Origin: Marinomonas aquimarina
GTDB lineage: Bacteria > Pseudomonadota > Gammaproteobacteria > Pseudomonadales > Marinomonadaceae
NCBI RefSeq assembly: GCF_900089755.1
Contig: NZ_FLOC01000010.1
Span: forward strand, 1 to 64,000
Direction: 5' to 3'
DNA: 64,000 bases
Shown here: positions 26,520-35,736 of the stretch, piece after piece
Numbering within the stretch: the first letter of the stretch is position 1
Layout of the letters: every line of letters starts with the position of its first letter
Position numbers and translations under genes: made by a program
The notes under the pieces: generated by a model
What the model saw: only the letters and a program-made list of their open reading frames with translations
The model's database searches: none
What the model was told of the DNA's origin: nothing

Positions 26520-29186
26520 ATGACGGAGCAGCATATCCTCGAAGATATCGATCCAATTGAAACCAAAGAGTGGGTCGATGCGCTCGAGTCTGTCCTTCGA
26601 GAAGAAGGTCCTGAACGTGCCCAGTATATTCTGGATCGCCTAAGTAAAGAGGCAGTTAAATCAGGCACTCCAATGCCTGCGTCTATTACTACGCCATACC
26701 GTAATACGATCGCACCACAAAACGAGAAGCCGCTTCCAGGTGACTTGTTCATGGAGCGCCGTATTCGTTCTATCATTCGTTGGAACGCCTTGGCGATGGT
26801 AATGAAGGCAAACCGCGAAGACTCTACTTTGGGTGGCCACATTACAAGTTTCTCATCTGCAGCAACTTTGTATGACATCGCGTTCAACCACTTCTTCCGT
26901 GGTGCTAGCGAAACGCAAGAAGCCGACATGGTGTTCTTCCAAGGTCACATTGCACCAGGTATCTACGCACGTTCATTCATCGAAGGCCGTTTGACTGAAG
27001 AGCAAATGGATAACTTCCGTCGCGAAGTCGACGGCAAGGGTCTTTCTTCTTACCCACACCCATGGTTGATGCCTGATTACTGGCAGTTCCCAACGGTATC
27101 TATGGGTCTTGGTCCGCTGCAAGCAATTTACCAAGCTCACGTTATGAAGTATCAAGATAGCCGTGGACTTGTTACGCAAGGTGACCGTAAGGTATGGGCA
27201 TTCCTAGGTGATGGTGAGTGTGACGAGCCAGAATCACTAGGTGCGATCGCGCTTGCGGGCCGTGAGAAACTAGATAACCTAATCTTCGTTATCAACTGTA
27301 ACCTGCAGCGTCTTGATGGCCCTGTGCGTGGTAACAGCAAAATCGTTCAAGAGCTTGAAGGCGTATTCCGCGGCGCAGGCTGGAACGTAGTGAAATGTCT
27401 ATGGGGCCGTCATTGGGACCCACTTTTTGAAAAAGACGAGAAAGGTCTGCTTCAAAAACGTATGGACGAAGTGTGTGACGGCGAATTGCAAAACTACAAA
27501 GCAAACGGCGGCGCTTACACACGTGAGCATTTCTTCGGCAAATACCCAGAATTGCTAGAAATGGTTAAGGACATGTCTGACGATGACATCATGAACCTTA
27601 ACCGTGGTGGTCACGACCCATACAAAGTTTACGCAGCGTACGCAGAAGCGACCTCTCATAAAGGTCAGCCGACTGTTATCCTTGCTCAAACCGTTAAAGG
27701 TTACGGTATGTTCAAGGCAGCAGAAGCGCAAAACACTGCTCACCAAACTAAGAAACTGGATGAGGAGTCTTTGGCTCAATTCCGTGACAAGTTCGGTATT
27801 CCAATCAGCGATGATGAACTAAAAGATCTTCCTTACTACCGTCCTGCTGAAGATAGCCCTGAAATGAAGTACTTGCGCTCGCGTCGTGAAGTACTACACG
27901 GTGACTTCCCAGTGCGTCGTAAAGAGTGTGAAGCGCTAGACGTGCCATCACTTGAAGACTTTAAAGCTCAGCTTAAAGGTACTGCAGGTCGTGAAATTTC
28001 TTCGACCATGGCCTTTGTTCGTTGCTTGAACAACATGGTTAAGCACAAAGGCATTGGCCAGCGTGTGGTACCAATCGTTGCCGACGAAGCACGTACTTTC
28101 GGTATGGAAGGTATGTTCCGTCAACTAGGCATTTACTCGTCTGAAGGTCAGCGTTACACGCCACATGACCACCAGCAAGTAATGTTCTACAAAGAATCTC
28201 AGAACGGTCAGATTCTACAGGAAGGTATCAACGAAGCGGGTGCGATGTCTGCTTGGTTGGCGCTGGCGACTTCTTACAGTAACAGCAACTACCCAATGAT
28301 TCCTGTTTACATCTACTACTCAATGTTTGGTTTCCAACGTATTGGTGACTTGGCTTGGGCGGCAGGTGACTCACAAGCACGTGGTTTCCTACTGGGTGCA
28401 ACCGCTGGTCGTACAACCCTAAACGGTGAAGGTCTGCAGCACGAAGATGGTCACTCGCACATTCTTGCGGGCACTATCCCGAACTGTGTCTCTTACGATC
28501 CAACTTACTCATATGAAGTAGCGGTTATCGTACAAGACGGCCTACGTCGTATGTACCAAGAACGTGAGAGCGTGTTCTACTACTTGACAGTAATGAACGA
28601 GAACTACGAACACCCAGATATGCCTGAAGGTGTTGAAGAAGGCATCCTGAAAGGTATGTACAAGTTCAAGTCTGTTGAGAAGAAAGGCAACAAGCAATCT
28701 GTTCAGCTTCTAGGTGCAGGTGTGATTCTACGTGAAGTAGAAGCCGCGGCTGAAATCCTAAGCGAAGAGTTTGGTGTGAACGCTGATATTTGGAGTGTGA
28801 CCTCTTTCAACGAATTGCGCCGTGAAGGTCTGGATGCAGTGCGTTGGAACATGCTTCATCCAACAGAAGAGCCACGCCTATCTTACGTAGAGCAGTGTCT
28901 AGGTGATAAAGGTCCAGTGGTAGCTTCTACTGACCACATCAAACTTTACGCAGATCAGATTCGCCCATTCGTCAACAGCACTTACAATGTACTAGGTACT
29001 GATGGCTTTGGTCGAAGCGACACCCGTGCCAAACTGCGTCACTTCTTCGAAGTGAACCGTTACTGGGTAGTAGTTTCTGCGCTGAGCGCTCTAGCAAAAG
29101 ACGGCAAAGTGAAAGCGGACGTCGTTGCTGAAGCAATCAGCAAATTTGGTCTTGATCCTAACAAGCCAAACCCAGTTACCTGCTAA
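26520..29186 (+). CDS. aceE: Pyruvate dehydrogenase E1 component, homodimeric type
   Basis: The thiamine-diphosphate enzyme that decarboxylates pyruvate and acetylates the E2 lipoyl groups. It is 888 residues, the full length of the homodimeric AceE type. The ThDP motif begins GDGECDEPES and ends in NCNLQRLDGPVRGN. The N-terminal DPIETKEWVDALESV is the region that binds E2 in this family. It is followed 85 bp later by aceF. The E3 gene (lpd) is not in the window. A long hairpin-rich leader precedes it. Confidence 0.97.
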   Translation: MTEQHILEDIDPIETKEWVDALESVLREEGPERAQYILDRLSKEAVKSGTPMPASITTPYRNTIAPQNEKPLPGDLFMERRIRSIIRWNALAMVMKANREDSTLGGHITSFSSAATLYDIAFNHFFRGASETQEADMVFFQGHIAPGIYARSFIEGRLTEEQMDNFRREVDGKGLSSYPHPWLMPDYWQFPTVSMGLGPLQAIYQAHVMKYQDSRGLVTQGDRKVWAFLGDGECDEPESLGAIALAGREKLDNLIFVINCNLQRLDGPVRGNSKIVQELEGVFRGAGWNVVKCLWGRHWDPLFEKDEKGLLQKRMDEVCDGELQNYKANGGAYTREHFFGKYPELLEMVKDMSDDDIMNLNRGGHDPYKVYAAYAEATSHKGQPTVILAQTVKGYGMFKAAEAQNTAHQTKKLDEESLAQFRDKFGIPISDDELKDLPYYRPAEDSPEMKYLRSRREVLHGDFPVRRKECEALDVPSLEDFKAQLKGTAGREISSTMAFVRCLNNMVKHKGIGQRVVPIVADEARTFGMEGMFRQLGIYSSEGQRYTPHDHQQVMFYKESQNGQILQEGINEAGAMSAWLALATSYSNSNYPMIPVYIYYSMFGFQRIGDLAWAAGDSQARGFLLGATAGRTTLNGEGLQHEDGHSHILAGTIPNCVSYDPTYSYEVAVIVQDGLRRMYQERESVFYYLTVMNENYEHPDMPEGVEEGILKGMYKFKSVEKKGNKQSVQLLGAGVILREVEAAAEILSEEFGVNADIWSVTSFNELRREGLDAVRWNMLHPTEEPRLSYVEQCLGDKGPVVASTDHIKLYADQIRPFVNSTYNVLGTDGFGRSDTRAKLRHFFEVNRYWVVVSALSALAKDGKVKADVVAEAISKFGLDPNKPNPVTC

Positions 29187-29203
29187 TTAGCGGATTAATC
29201 GGG

Positions 29204-29230
29204 ACTGAGTCGACCATGGGTCGACTCAGT
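29204..29230. other. Intercistronic hairpin between aceE and aceF
   Basis: ACTGAGTCGACC and GGTCGACTCAGT form a perfect 12-bp stem with a three-base loop (ATG). The sequence that follows is TTGAAAAAG rather than a T run. It is more likely an mRNA-stabilising or processing element than a full terminator. Confidence 0.65.
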
Positions 29231-29271
29231 TTGAAAAAGTTTGATGCGTCTTTACGACAAAGGAGATTTCC

Positions 29272-31227
29272 GTGAGTACTGAAATCATTCGAGTACCGGA
29301 TATTGGTGGCGCGACTGACGTCGATGTAATCGAAGTTAGCGTGCAAGTTGGCGACATTATTGAAGTTGACCAATCAATTATCGTATTAGAGACTGACAAA
29401 GCGTCTATGGACGTTCCGTCTCCACTAGCAGGTAAAGTAACAGCGATCTCTGTAAAAGAGGGTGATACGGTTTCTGAAGGTAGTGAAGTTCTTACTATCG
29501 AAGTAGAAGGCGCAGCATCGGCTGAAGCACCTGCTCAAGAAGAAGTTAAAGCAGAAGCAGCACCTGCTCCGGCACCAGCGGCAGAAAAACCTGCAGCGCC
29601 AGCTGCTGCAGCGGAACAAACTGTTTCTGTACCAGATATCGGCGGCGCAACAGGCGTTGACGTCATTGAAGTCTGCGTAGCGGAAGGCGACGAAGTGTCT
29701 GAAGGTGATTCCATCATCGTTCTTGAAACAGACAAAGCGTCTATGGACATTCCGTCTCCAGTAAGCGGCAAAATTGCTAAGCTACTGATCAAAGAGGGCG
29801 ACACCGTTTCTGAAGGTGACGACATTCTTGTGATCATGGCGGAAGGTGCTGAAGCGGCCGCTCCAGTTGCTGAGAAAACTGCTTCTGAACCAGCCCCAGC
29901 TCCTGAAGCAGCGCCAGCACCTGCTGCTGCACCAGTTGCGGGTGGCGTAGAAGCCGTTAAGGTGCCGGATATCGGTGGCGCAACAGATGTTGACGTAATC
30001 GAAGTATCTGTTGCAGAAGGTGATAAGGTTTCTGAAGGTGATTCCATCATCGTTCTAGAAACTGATAAAGCCTCTATGGACATTCCTGCACCAAAATCAG
30101 GTACGGTTAAGTCTCTTTCTATTAAAGAAGGCGATAAGGTATCTGAAGGTACGCTGATTCTTGAGCTTGAAGTGGAAGGTTCTGCGCCAGCCGCGGCTCC
30201 AGCTCAGCAAGAAGCACCTAAAGCAGCAGCTCCAGCGAAACAAGAAGCACCTAAAGCAGCTGCGCCTGCAGCGGATCAAGGTGCGGTACTTGCGACGCCA
30301 AACAAGAAAGTTCACGCCGGCCCAGCGGTTCGTTTGCTAGCACGTGAATTGGGTGTTGATTTGTCTTTGGTTCGTGCCACTGGTCCACGTGGTCGTATCA
30401 CGAAAGAAGATCTTCACGCTTACGTAAAAGCAGCAGTACAGAAAGCGGCATCTGCTCCAGCAGCATCTACTGCAGCGGTAGCAGAAGGTGCGGGCATTCC
30501 TCGTGTACCTGAGATCGATTTCAGCCAGTTCGGTGAAGTTGAAGTAGTTAAGATGAGCAAGATCCAAAAGATCACGTCGTTCAACATGACGCGTTCTTGG
30601 TTGAATGTTCCTCACGTAACTCAGTTCGACAAAGCCGACATTACGGATCTAGAAGAATTCCGTAAGAGCTTGAAGCCAGAAATGGAAAAACAAGGTGTGA
30701 AACTAACGCCGCTTCCATTCATGATCAAAGCCGTTGCCCAAGCATTGGTTAAGAACCCAGCGTTTAACGTATCTCTACATGCTGATGGCGAAAGCGTTGT
30801 GCAGAAGAAGTACGTTCACATCGGTATCGCGGTCGACTCTCCAGTAGGTCTAGTGGTGCCTGTACTACGTGATGTGGATCAGAAATCGGTTGTTCAAATC
30901 GCAACTGAAGCGGGCGAGCTAATCAAGAAAGCCTTGGCTAAACAACTTAAGCCTGCTGATATGCAAGGTGGTTGTTTCACTATTTCTAGCCTTGGTGCTA
31001 TGGGTGGTACTGGCTTTACACCAATCGTTAACACTCCTGAAGTGGGTATCCTTGGTGTATCTAAAGCAGATGTTGAGCCTCGTTGGAACGGTAAAGAGTT
31101 TGAGCCACGTACAATGTTGCCATTGTGCTTGTCTTACGATCACCGTGCCGTGAACGGCGCTGATGCAGGTCGCTTCATGACTTACTTGAACGCATTGCTA
31201 AGCGACGTACGTCGTCTAACTCTGTAA
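29272..31227 (+). CDS. aceF: Pyruvate dehydrogenase E2, dihydrolipoamide acetyltransferase with three lipoyl domains
   Basis: The core of the pyruvate dehydrogenase complex, which transfers acetyl to CoA. It is 651 residues with three lipoyl domains, each with lipoyl lysine in ETDKASMD (first one K43), joined by long Ala/Pro/Glu linkers. A peripheral subunit-binding domain follows (GPAVRLLARELGVDLSLV), then the catalytic domain. The active-site stretch is SYDHRAVNGADAGRF; asparagine replaces the aspartate of the HxxxDG motif, as also seen in Pseudomonas-type E2. The GTG start at 29272 has AAAGGAG upstream. The three lipoyl domains share long near-identical DNA stretches. Confidence 0.97.
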   Translation: MSTEIIRVPDIGGATDVDVIEVSVQVGDIIEVDQSIIVLETDKASMDVPSPLAGKVTAISVKEGDTVSEGSEVLTIEVEGAASAEAPAQEEVKAEAAPAPAPAAEKPAAPAAAAEQTVSVPDIGGATGVDVIEVCVAEGDEVSEGDSIIVLETDKASMDIPSPVSGKIAKLLIKEGDTVSEGDDILVIMAEGAEAAAPVAEKTASEPAPAPEAAPAPAAAPVAGGVEAVKVPDIGGATDVDVIEVSVAEGDKVSEGDSIIVLETDKASMDIPAPKSGTVKSLSIKEGDKVSEGTLILELEVEGSAPAAAPAQQEAPKAAAPAKQEAPKAAAPAADQGAVLATPNKKVHAGPAVRLLARELGVDLSLVRATGPRGRITKEDLHAYVKAAVQKAASAPAASTAAVAEGAGIPRVPEIDFSQFGEVEVVKMSKIQKITSFNMTRSWLNVPHVTQFDKADITDLEEFRKSLKPEMEKQGVKLTPLPFMIKAVAQALVKNPAFNVSLHADGESVVQKKYVHIGIAVDSPVGLVVPVLRDVDQKSVVQIATEAGELIKKALAKQLKPADMQGGCFTISSLGAMGGTGFTPIVNTPEVGILGVSKADVEPRWNGKEFEPRTMLPLCLSYDHRAVNGADAGRFMTYLNALLSDVRRLTL

Positions 31228-31251
31228 TCAAGTTGTTCTGATTAAGAACCG

Positions 31252-31280
31252 AAAAGGCAGCCAAATGGCTGCCTTTTTTA
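31252..31280 (+). terminator. Terminator of aceE-aceF
   Basis: AAAAGGCAGCC and GGCTGCCTTTTTT form a stem with a four-base loop and a T run 25 bp after the aceF stop. Confidence 0.92.
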
Positions 31281-31314
31281 TTGCTTATCCTCTCTGATTT
31301 AATCGCTTATTCCC

Positions 31315-31560
31315 ACGCGAAGCGCGGTCTTACAATACCCATGAAATGGTTTTGTAGGACTTTGCTTTGCGAAGGATATTTTGAAACCTCGCTTCCCCGA
31401 ACGGAGTCGGGTCGTACGAGCTGTCTCCTGAGAGCGGCTGATGCTCTTCATCGCCGATAGAATTGGGTCGTAAGAGCGAGTTGGATCTTGCAATTATGGG
31501 GCGGGTGTCCCGCCCCGACATCCCGCGCAAAGCGCGAAGCGCGAAGCTACAATGCCCACA
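31315..31560. repeat. Mosaic of degenerate intergenic repeats
   Basis: The 300 bp between the aceF terminator and the patatin gene is built of repeat remnants. At 31389-31425 there is a degenerate copy of the 57-bp family (CGCTTCCCCGAACGGAGTCGGG plus the CGTACGAG foot). A second degenerate foot, CGTAAGAGCGAG, lies at about 31469. At 31498-31516 there is an 8-bp GC hairpin (GGGGCGGG-TGT-CCCGCCCC), of which a shortened form recurs at 54836. At the edges, CGCGAAGCGCG precedes TTACAATACCCA (about 31328) and CTACAATGCCCA (about 31546). The first copy also pairs with a TTTTGTAGGACTTTGCTTTGCG arm. Confidence 0.55.
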
Positions 31561-31581
31561 AATACGGTTGCGCACAGTATG

Positions 31582-32724
31582 CTAATCTGCAAAGAAATCC
31601 ATAATCTTGTCTTGTTGCCACATGGCATCTTTATAGCCCAGCTCCATTAAGGCTTTGCAGTATTCTGGCGTAAACAGCAAGTAACTCGCCGCTGAAGAGG
31701 CACTACTGCTTTGATTGCCGCTGGCGGTGCGTAAAAGCTTTTGAATATGCCTTGGCAATGTCTCAAGGTGCTCGTTGGCCAGTACGTTAAGGCCTTTTGA
31801 TGGAGAAATAACCAACGTCTTGCGTAACGGTAATTCTGGTGGACGCTGATCTTGAGGTATTTTTTCTAATAAACGATTGAGGGTTTCGATATGGGTAATA
31901 TCGTCATCAACGGTATCCAGAAAGGCGCTATTGAAAAGGTGGCCTAGCACCTGAACGATCGAAGGCTGCAGAGCTTCTTCAGTATTGGTGGCTTGGTGCC
32001 ATTCTATGGCTTGTCTGTTATCACTGACACCAATAATAAATAGCTTTTCAGCGCCCAAGCGAATCGCAGGTTGTATGATGGAACCCAAACGTACCGCGCC
32101 ATCCCCATAATAGTGTTGGCCTATTTTACGAGCTGGAAAAATCCCCGGAATCGCACTGGAGGCGAGTAAGTGCTCAATCTTAATCGCTTGTTTGATGCCT
32201 GCTTTTCGTCCCATCTGCCAATTGTTGATGTCTGGATTGGATGTTTGATAGAAGGTCGTTGAATTACCGTTACTGTAGTCAATCGCCGTGACCGCAAGGG
32301 TTTCAATGAGGCGCTGATTCAGGGCAACAGCAACATCATCCAAATTTAAATAGCTCAGCAAAAGGTCTTCTAACGGGCTGTTTGTCATCAAAGATATTTG
32401 ACGACCTTCGCTTTGACTAAGAAAAATGTTGGCGATACTTCGAGTAATGGATGACGCAATCGGCCAACGACTGACTTGATAGACCTGTTCAGTCGTTAAG
32501 TGGCTCCAGATAAAAGCGAGATGTCTAACACCGCGACTAAAACTGGTCGCGCGGGTGGCTAAAAGGGCTGCATTGAGTGCACCGGCAGATGTACCGCATA
32601 GAATAGGAAAGGGCAATGAATGGTGATGCGGTAGCAATTTGACCAGTGCTTGTAACACACCAATCTGATACGCGCCACGAGCGCCACCGCCAGAGAGTAA
32701 TAATGCTGATTTAACTCGATTCAT
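31582..32724 (-). CDS. Patatin-like phospholipase family protein
   Basis: A 380-residue predicted serine lipid acyl hydrolase. The oxyanion loop is SGGGARGAYQIG (residues 11-22), the nucleophile Ser46 is in CGTSAGALNAALL, and the catalytic aspartate D208 is in YYGDGAVR. No signal peptide is visible, so it is probably cytoplasmic or peripheral to the inner membrane. The C-terminal portion includes a serine-rich stretch and YLLFTPEYCKALMELGYKDA. It is monocistronic. Confidence 0.88.
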   Translation of the reverse strand: MNRVKSALLLSGGGARGAYQIGVLQALVKLLPHHHSLPFPILCGTSAGALNAALLATRATSFSRGVRHLAFIWSHLTTEQVYQVSRWPIASSITRSIANIFLSQSEGRQISLMTNSPLEDLLLSYLNLDDVAVALNQRLIETLAVTAIDYSNGNSTTFYQTSNPDINNWQMGRKAGIKQAIKIEHLLASSAIPGIFPARKIGQHYYGDGAVRLGSIIQPAIRLGAEKLFIIGVSDNRQAIEWHQATNTEEALQPSIVQVLGHLFNSAFLDTVDDDITHIETLNRLLEKIPQDQRPPELPLRKTLVISPSKGLNVLANEHLETLPRHIQKLLRTASGNQSSSASSAASYLLFTPEYCKALMELGYKDAMWQQDKIMDFFAD

Positions 32725-33128
32725 ATGCGCTCCTACTAATATATTACAGAAGGCATGTTTAATGTTAGTTCATGAAAGGCTGGTTTGTATTGGTGCACTT
32801 GGTAAATAAATGCGTGCTATTGGTGCTTTTATGTAATTGTTTTTGCATATTTTTGTGAACATGGTGGTGGGGGGCAGTGTAGATGTTGCAGCGTTATTAT
32901 AAATTCAGTTTATGTCTTATTTTTTTCATTGATTCGTGTTCAAGGTAGAGGGATGTGCTTTATAAGGTTGCTTTCATAGAATTATCATCTAATTATCTGA
33001 TTGATTTTGCCGCTATTTGATAAAAATGCGACGTAATAAGGCAAATGGTACGTTAATTGCTAACTTTTTCTTCAAAAAACCATCAATAAATAAGATGGAA
33101 AGCAATAAAATCCATAGAAGGTAAAAAC
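32725..33128. other. 404-bp divergent intergenic region
   Basis: An A/T-rich spacer between the patatin and chemoreceptor genes. It must contain both promoters. I saw no repeat copy, RNA gene or convincing sigma-28 promoter in it. Confidence 0.5.
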
Positions 33129-35288
33129 ATGTCTCAATTAGCAAGCGATGCAATGGCTTTAAGTGGTAAAGAAAAGCAATGGCTGAAGTGGTTTGGTAGA
33201 AATGGGAAGTTAAATCTGGGCTGGAGTTGTTTTCTTAATCGGTATGCTTACCAAGATATTGAAGCCACATTTGAAGGCATTGCCAATACCCGAGTGCGAT
33301 TATTAACGCAATTTGTTGGTAATGTATGGCAGCGATTAGAGCAAACGGCTCACTCCATAGAAGTCAGCCAACAAGCCAACTTTAATCAATCGCTAGCGCT
33401 TTTAGCCCAATCACTTCCCGAAGCATCGGAACTCTTTATTGTGGAAACTAGTGGGCAAGTATATCTCTCCACTGTTGCGGCGCGTTCAGGCGGGCCCCAT
33501 GGACAACCTAAAGCGCTAGAACGTGCCCGAGAGGGGCGATTTCTGCATGGTCCTTATCCTGACTCCATCACGGATAACCTAGGTGCCACTACCTCTAAAT
33601 TTCATGATCAAATGACCTTGATGTTTTATCAGCCACTTCAGATTCCAGGTCAGGCGCAATTACAGTGGCTCTGTGCGCGTATTCCCAACGATGTTTTAAG
33701 TGATCTCATTCAGCGTGAAGCAGGACATATCTACCATGAATCCGGTGATAATTATCTGTTTATGGTGACATCTAACTTCGATGCTATGATCAAACCAGGT
33801 GTTGCTTTAAGCCGCTCTCGCTTTGAAGATGACACCTTCTTTTTAGGTGAGAATCTGAAGCAAGGTGTTTCCACTCCTTTTGGGGTGGTGTCAATTAAGC
33901 AGCACACCGAGCTAGAGGTGATGTTTACCGATCCTGCCACAGGTGAGCTGCATCCAGGGGTACGAGAAACAATACGTAATGGTGAAAACCTGTATGTGAA
34001 ATACCCAGGCTACTCCGACTATCGCCATATTCCGGTGATTGGTAAGGGCGTTACCTTCCAATTAGAAGGTTCAGACGACCGCTGGGGAATGATGTGTGAG
34101 GCGGATGTTGAGGAAGTTTACCGTCCACGCTCAATCAAATTTACCACCATGAAATGGTACTGGCTATGTATGCTTTGTACCGTTTTGGCGCAATATGCCT
34201 TGTTGAGCACAGGCGTTCTGCCGACTTGGGCTGCTTTAACTCTGTCAATCAGCTTAGCTTTTGTGTTCTCGTTGTTTTTTTCCGTTAAAGGGCCGGCTAA
34301 AACTGCACGTCAATTAGGGGGCATGACACGGGTTATCCGTGAGTTAGCCGAAGGGGAGGGCAACCTGACACAAAGAATGGATGTCTCCAAGCTACCGCCC
34401 AACGAAGCGGGTGGGCTGGGACGTTGGATGAATAGCTTTGTCGATAACTTGGATCAAATTGTCGGTGAAGTAATCGTTTCCGCCAAACAAGTATCAAAAT
34501 ATACAGCACAAATGGAACACTCTAATAAGGAAGCAGCTGAGGCCGCAGAAAAGGTACAGCGTGTTGCCAATGACTCTCTTGGCTTGGTTCAGAATCAGTC
34601 TGAGTATGTGCGCCAAGCGAATGGCACCATTGCTGTCATGAAAGATTCCATGGAGCATGCAGTACAGAGTGCACAGCAGCAATATGTGCTAGTTCGTCAA
34701 AGTACGGAAACCATTCGTGATGTGGTGCAGACGTCAGCGAACTCAGTGCATGCATTAAGTAAGCAAGCGGAGAATGTGGGCCAGTTTATTGAGGAAATTA
34801 CCGATATCACCAGTCAAACCAATCTATTAGCCCTTAATGCTGCCATCGAAGCTGCCAGAGCGGGGGAGTATGGTCGTGGATTCTCGGTCGTGGCAGATGA
34901 AGTGCGTGCTTTGGCAACACGTACTGCGAATACAGCGGCAGACATCGGCATAGTGGTGGATGAAATCAAGAAGCAGTCCGATCGTGCGGTGAGCTATATG
35001 GAGCAGGGGGTGCAGGATGTAAATAACAGTCTGGACCGCAATGAAGCGGCTTCGAATGACAGTGAGCAGCTTTCTCGTATTGCCGAAGAAATGTTTACCA
35101 TCATTGAGCAAATTTCTAACAGTAGTCAAAAAAACGGTGATCATGTCATGCAAGTGGCCGCCAGTTCGTTACAGATGGGTAGCAGTATTGAGCAGGTGAA
35201 AAGTAACGCTGAACAGGTCAATGCGAAAGTCAGTTCATTATCGCGTTTGGTTGGTTTGTTTAAAGTGAGTGTGGTGCAGCAACCGTGA
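33129..35288 (+). CDS. Methyl-accepting chemotaxis protein with large N-terminal domain and no N-terminal membrane anchor
   Basis: A 719-residue chemoreceptor. The first 340 residues are soluble in appearance, with a Cache/PDC-like region and a conserved stretch with [19 protein letters not shown] and [18 protein letters not shown]. Two closely spaced hydrophobic segments follow (about 341-387, from [10 protein letters not shown]), then a HAMP-like linker and the signalling core with [20 protein letters not shown] and [17 protein letters not shown] at about 555-605. Because no membrane segment precedes the sensor region, that region should be cytoplasmic. An MCP is secure; the ligand is unknown. 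A decayed gene follows directly. Confidence 0.88.
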   Translation: MSQLASDAMALSGKEKQWLKWFGRNGKLNLGWSCFLNRYAYQDIEATFEGIANTRVRLLTQFVGNVWQRLEQTAHSIEVSQQANFNQSLALLAQSLPEASELFIVETSGQVYLSTVAARSGGPHGQPKALERAREGRFLHGPYPDSITDNLGATTSKFHDQMTLMFYQPLQIPGQAQLQWLCARIPNDVLSDLIQREAGHIYHESGDNYLFMVTSNFDAMIKPGVALSRSRFEDDTFFLGENLKQGVSTPFGVVSIKQHTELEVMFTDPATGELHPGVRETIRNGENLYVKYPGYSDYRHIPVIGKGVTFQLEGSDDRWGMMCEADVEEVYRPRSIKFTTMKWYWLCMLCTVLAQYALLSTGVLPTWAALTLSISLAFVFSLFFSVKGPAKTARQLGGMTRVIRELAEGEGNLTQRMDVSKLPPNEAGGLGRWMNSFVDNLDQIVGEVIVSAKQVSKYTAQMEHSNKEAAEAAEKVQRVANDSLGLVQNQSEYVRQANGTIAVMKDSMEHAVQSAQQQYVLVRQSTETIRDVVQTSANSVHALSKQAENVGQFIEEITDITSQTNLLALNAAIEAARAGEYGRGFSVVADEVRALATRTANTAADIGIVVDEIKKQSDRAVSYMEQGVQDVNNSLDRNEAASNDSEQLSRIAEEMFTIIEQISNSSQKNGDHVMQVAASSLQMGSSIEQVKSNAEQVNAKVSSLSRLVGLFKVSVVQQP

Positions 35289-35290
35289 CA

Positions 35291-35625
35291 ATGGAATGCT
35301 GGAGTGATGATGAGTTGATCATGGATCAATATAAACTAAGGCAGTTGAAGGTCGGTCTGGTGCCTTTCTATCAACCGATTGTTACGGTCAGCAGGTATCA
35401 CCAAACTATGTTTTAAATGACCAGGGTGAGTTTGAGGAGGGCGCGCCCTGGCAAGCGCTGAATTGGTCTTGGCGTCCCCACTTTTATGAAGCCTGTTGTA
35501 CCGATAGTGCCATCGTCTCAGATACTTACCTCGATATTCACAGTGGAAAGCACTGTAAAACCTTGGTGGTACGTTTAGCGACGGAACAAGTTTTATTGCT
35601 TGATGTTTACGTCGAGCAGACATGA
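35291..35625 (+). pseudogene. Remnant of an EAL-domain gene with a PDC-like C-terminus (internal deletion/frameshift)
   Basis: Two overlapping frames carry recognisable pieces. From ATG 35291 the first reads MECWSDDELIMDQYKLR and then LVPFYQPIV, which looks like the start of a c-di-GMP phosphodiesterase EAL domain, ending at a stop at 35414. The second is open from 35335 to 35625 without a start codon. It reads GQQVSPNYVLNDQGEF, WSWRPHFYEA, SDTYLDIHSG and LLLDVYVEQT, resembling the end of a PDC/Cache sensor domain. The simplest reading is a gene that lost the bulk of its EAL domain, with a frame change near 35385. It starts three bases after the chemoreceptor stop. A single-base frameshift in a small protein is the alternative. 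Confidence 0.45.
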
Positions 35626-35681
35626 GTTGTCATCAAAGGTTCGTAAATAGTTGTTTTATTTGGGGGATGCGTTGAAAGTTA

Positions 35682-35694
35682 ACGGATTATCCGT
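35682..35694. other. Short inverted repeat upstream of pgm
   Basis: ACGGAT-T-ATCCGT lies 42 bp before the pgm start and just upstream of an A/T-rich stretch (TATATAAAATATATA) that could be the promoter. It may be an operator. Confidence 0.3.
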
Positions 35695-35736
35695 GACTAT
35701 ATAAAATATATATCTTGATAAGGGGCTAAATTTAAT

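Noticed and set aside
29535-30083. 182-codon open frame antisense to aceF
   Set aside because: A mirror of the Ala/Pro/Glu-rich linker and lipoyl repeats of aceF; low-complexity shadow.
29272-30190. Recent tandem duplication of lipoyl domains as an assembly error
   Set aside because: Three lipoyl domains are normal for AceF of this group, and the copies differ at many synonymous sites.
31330-31575. 81-codon minus-strand frame between aceF and patatin
   Set aside because: It translates degenerate intergenic repeats, with the same LRSG/RDT-type peptides as the other repeat frames.
35336-35623. 95-codon antisense frame in the gap between the chemoreceptor and pgm
   Set aside because: The plus-strand frames in the same place give recognisable EAL/PDC-like protein sequence, while the antisense product has none.
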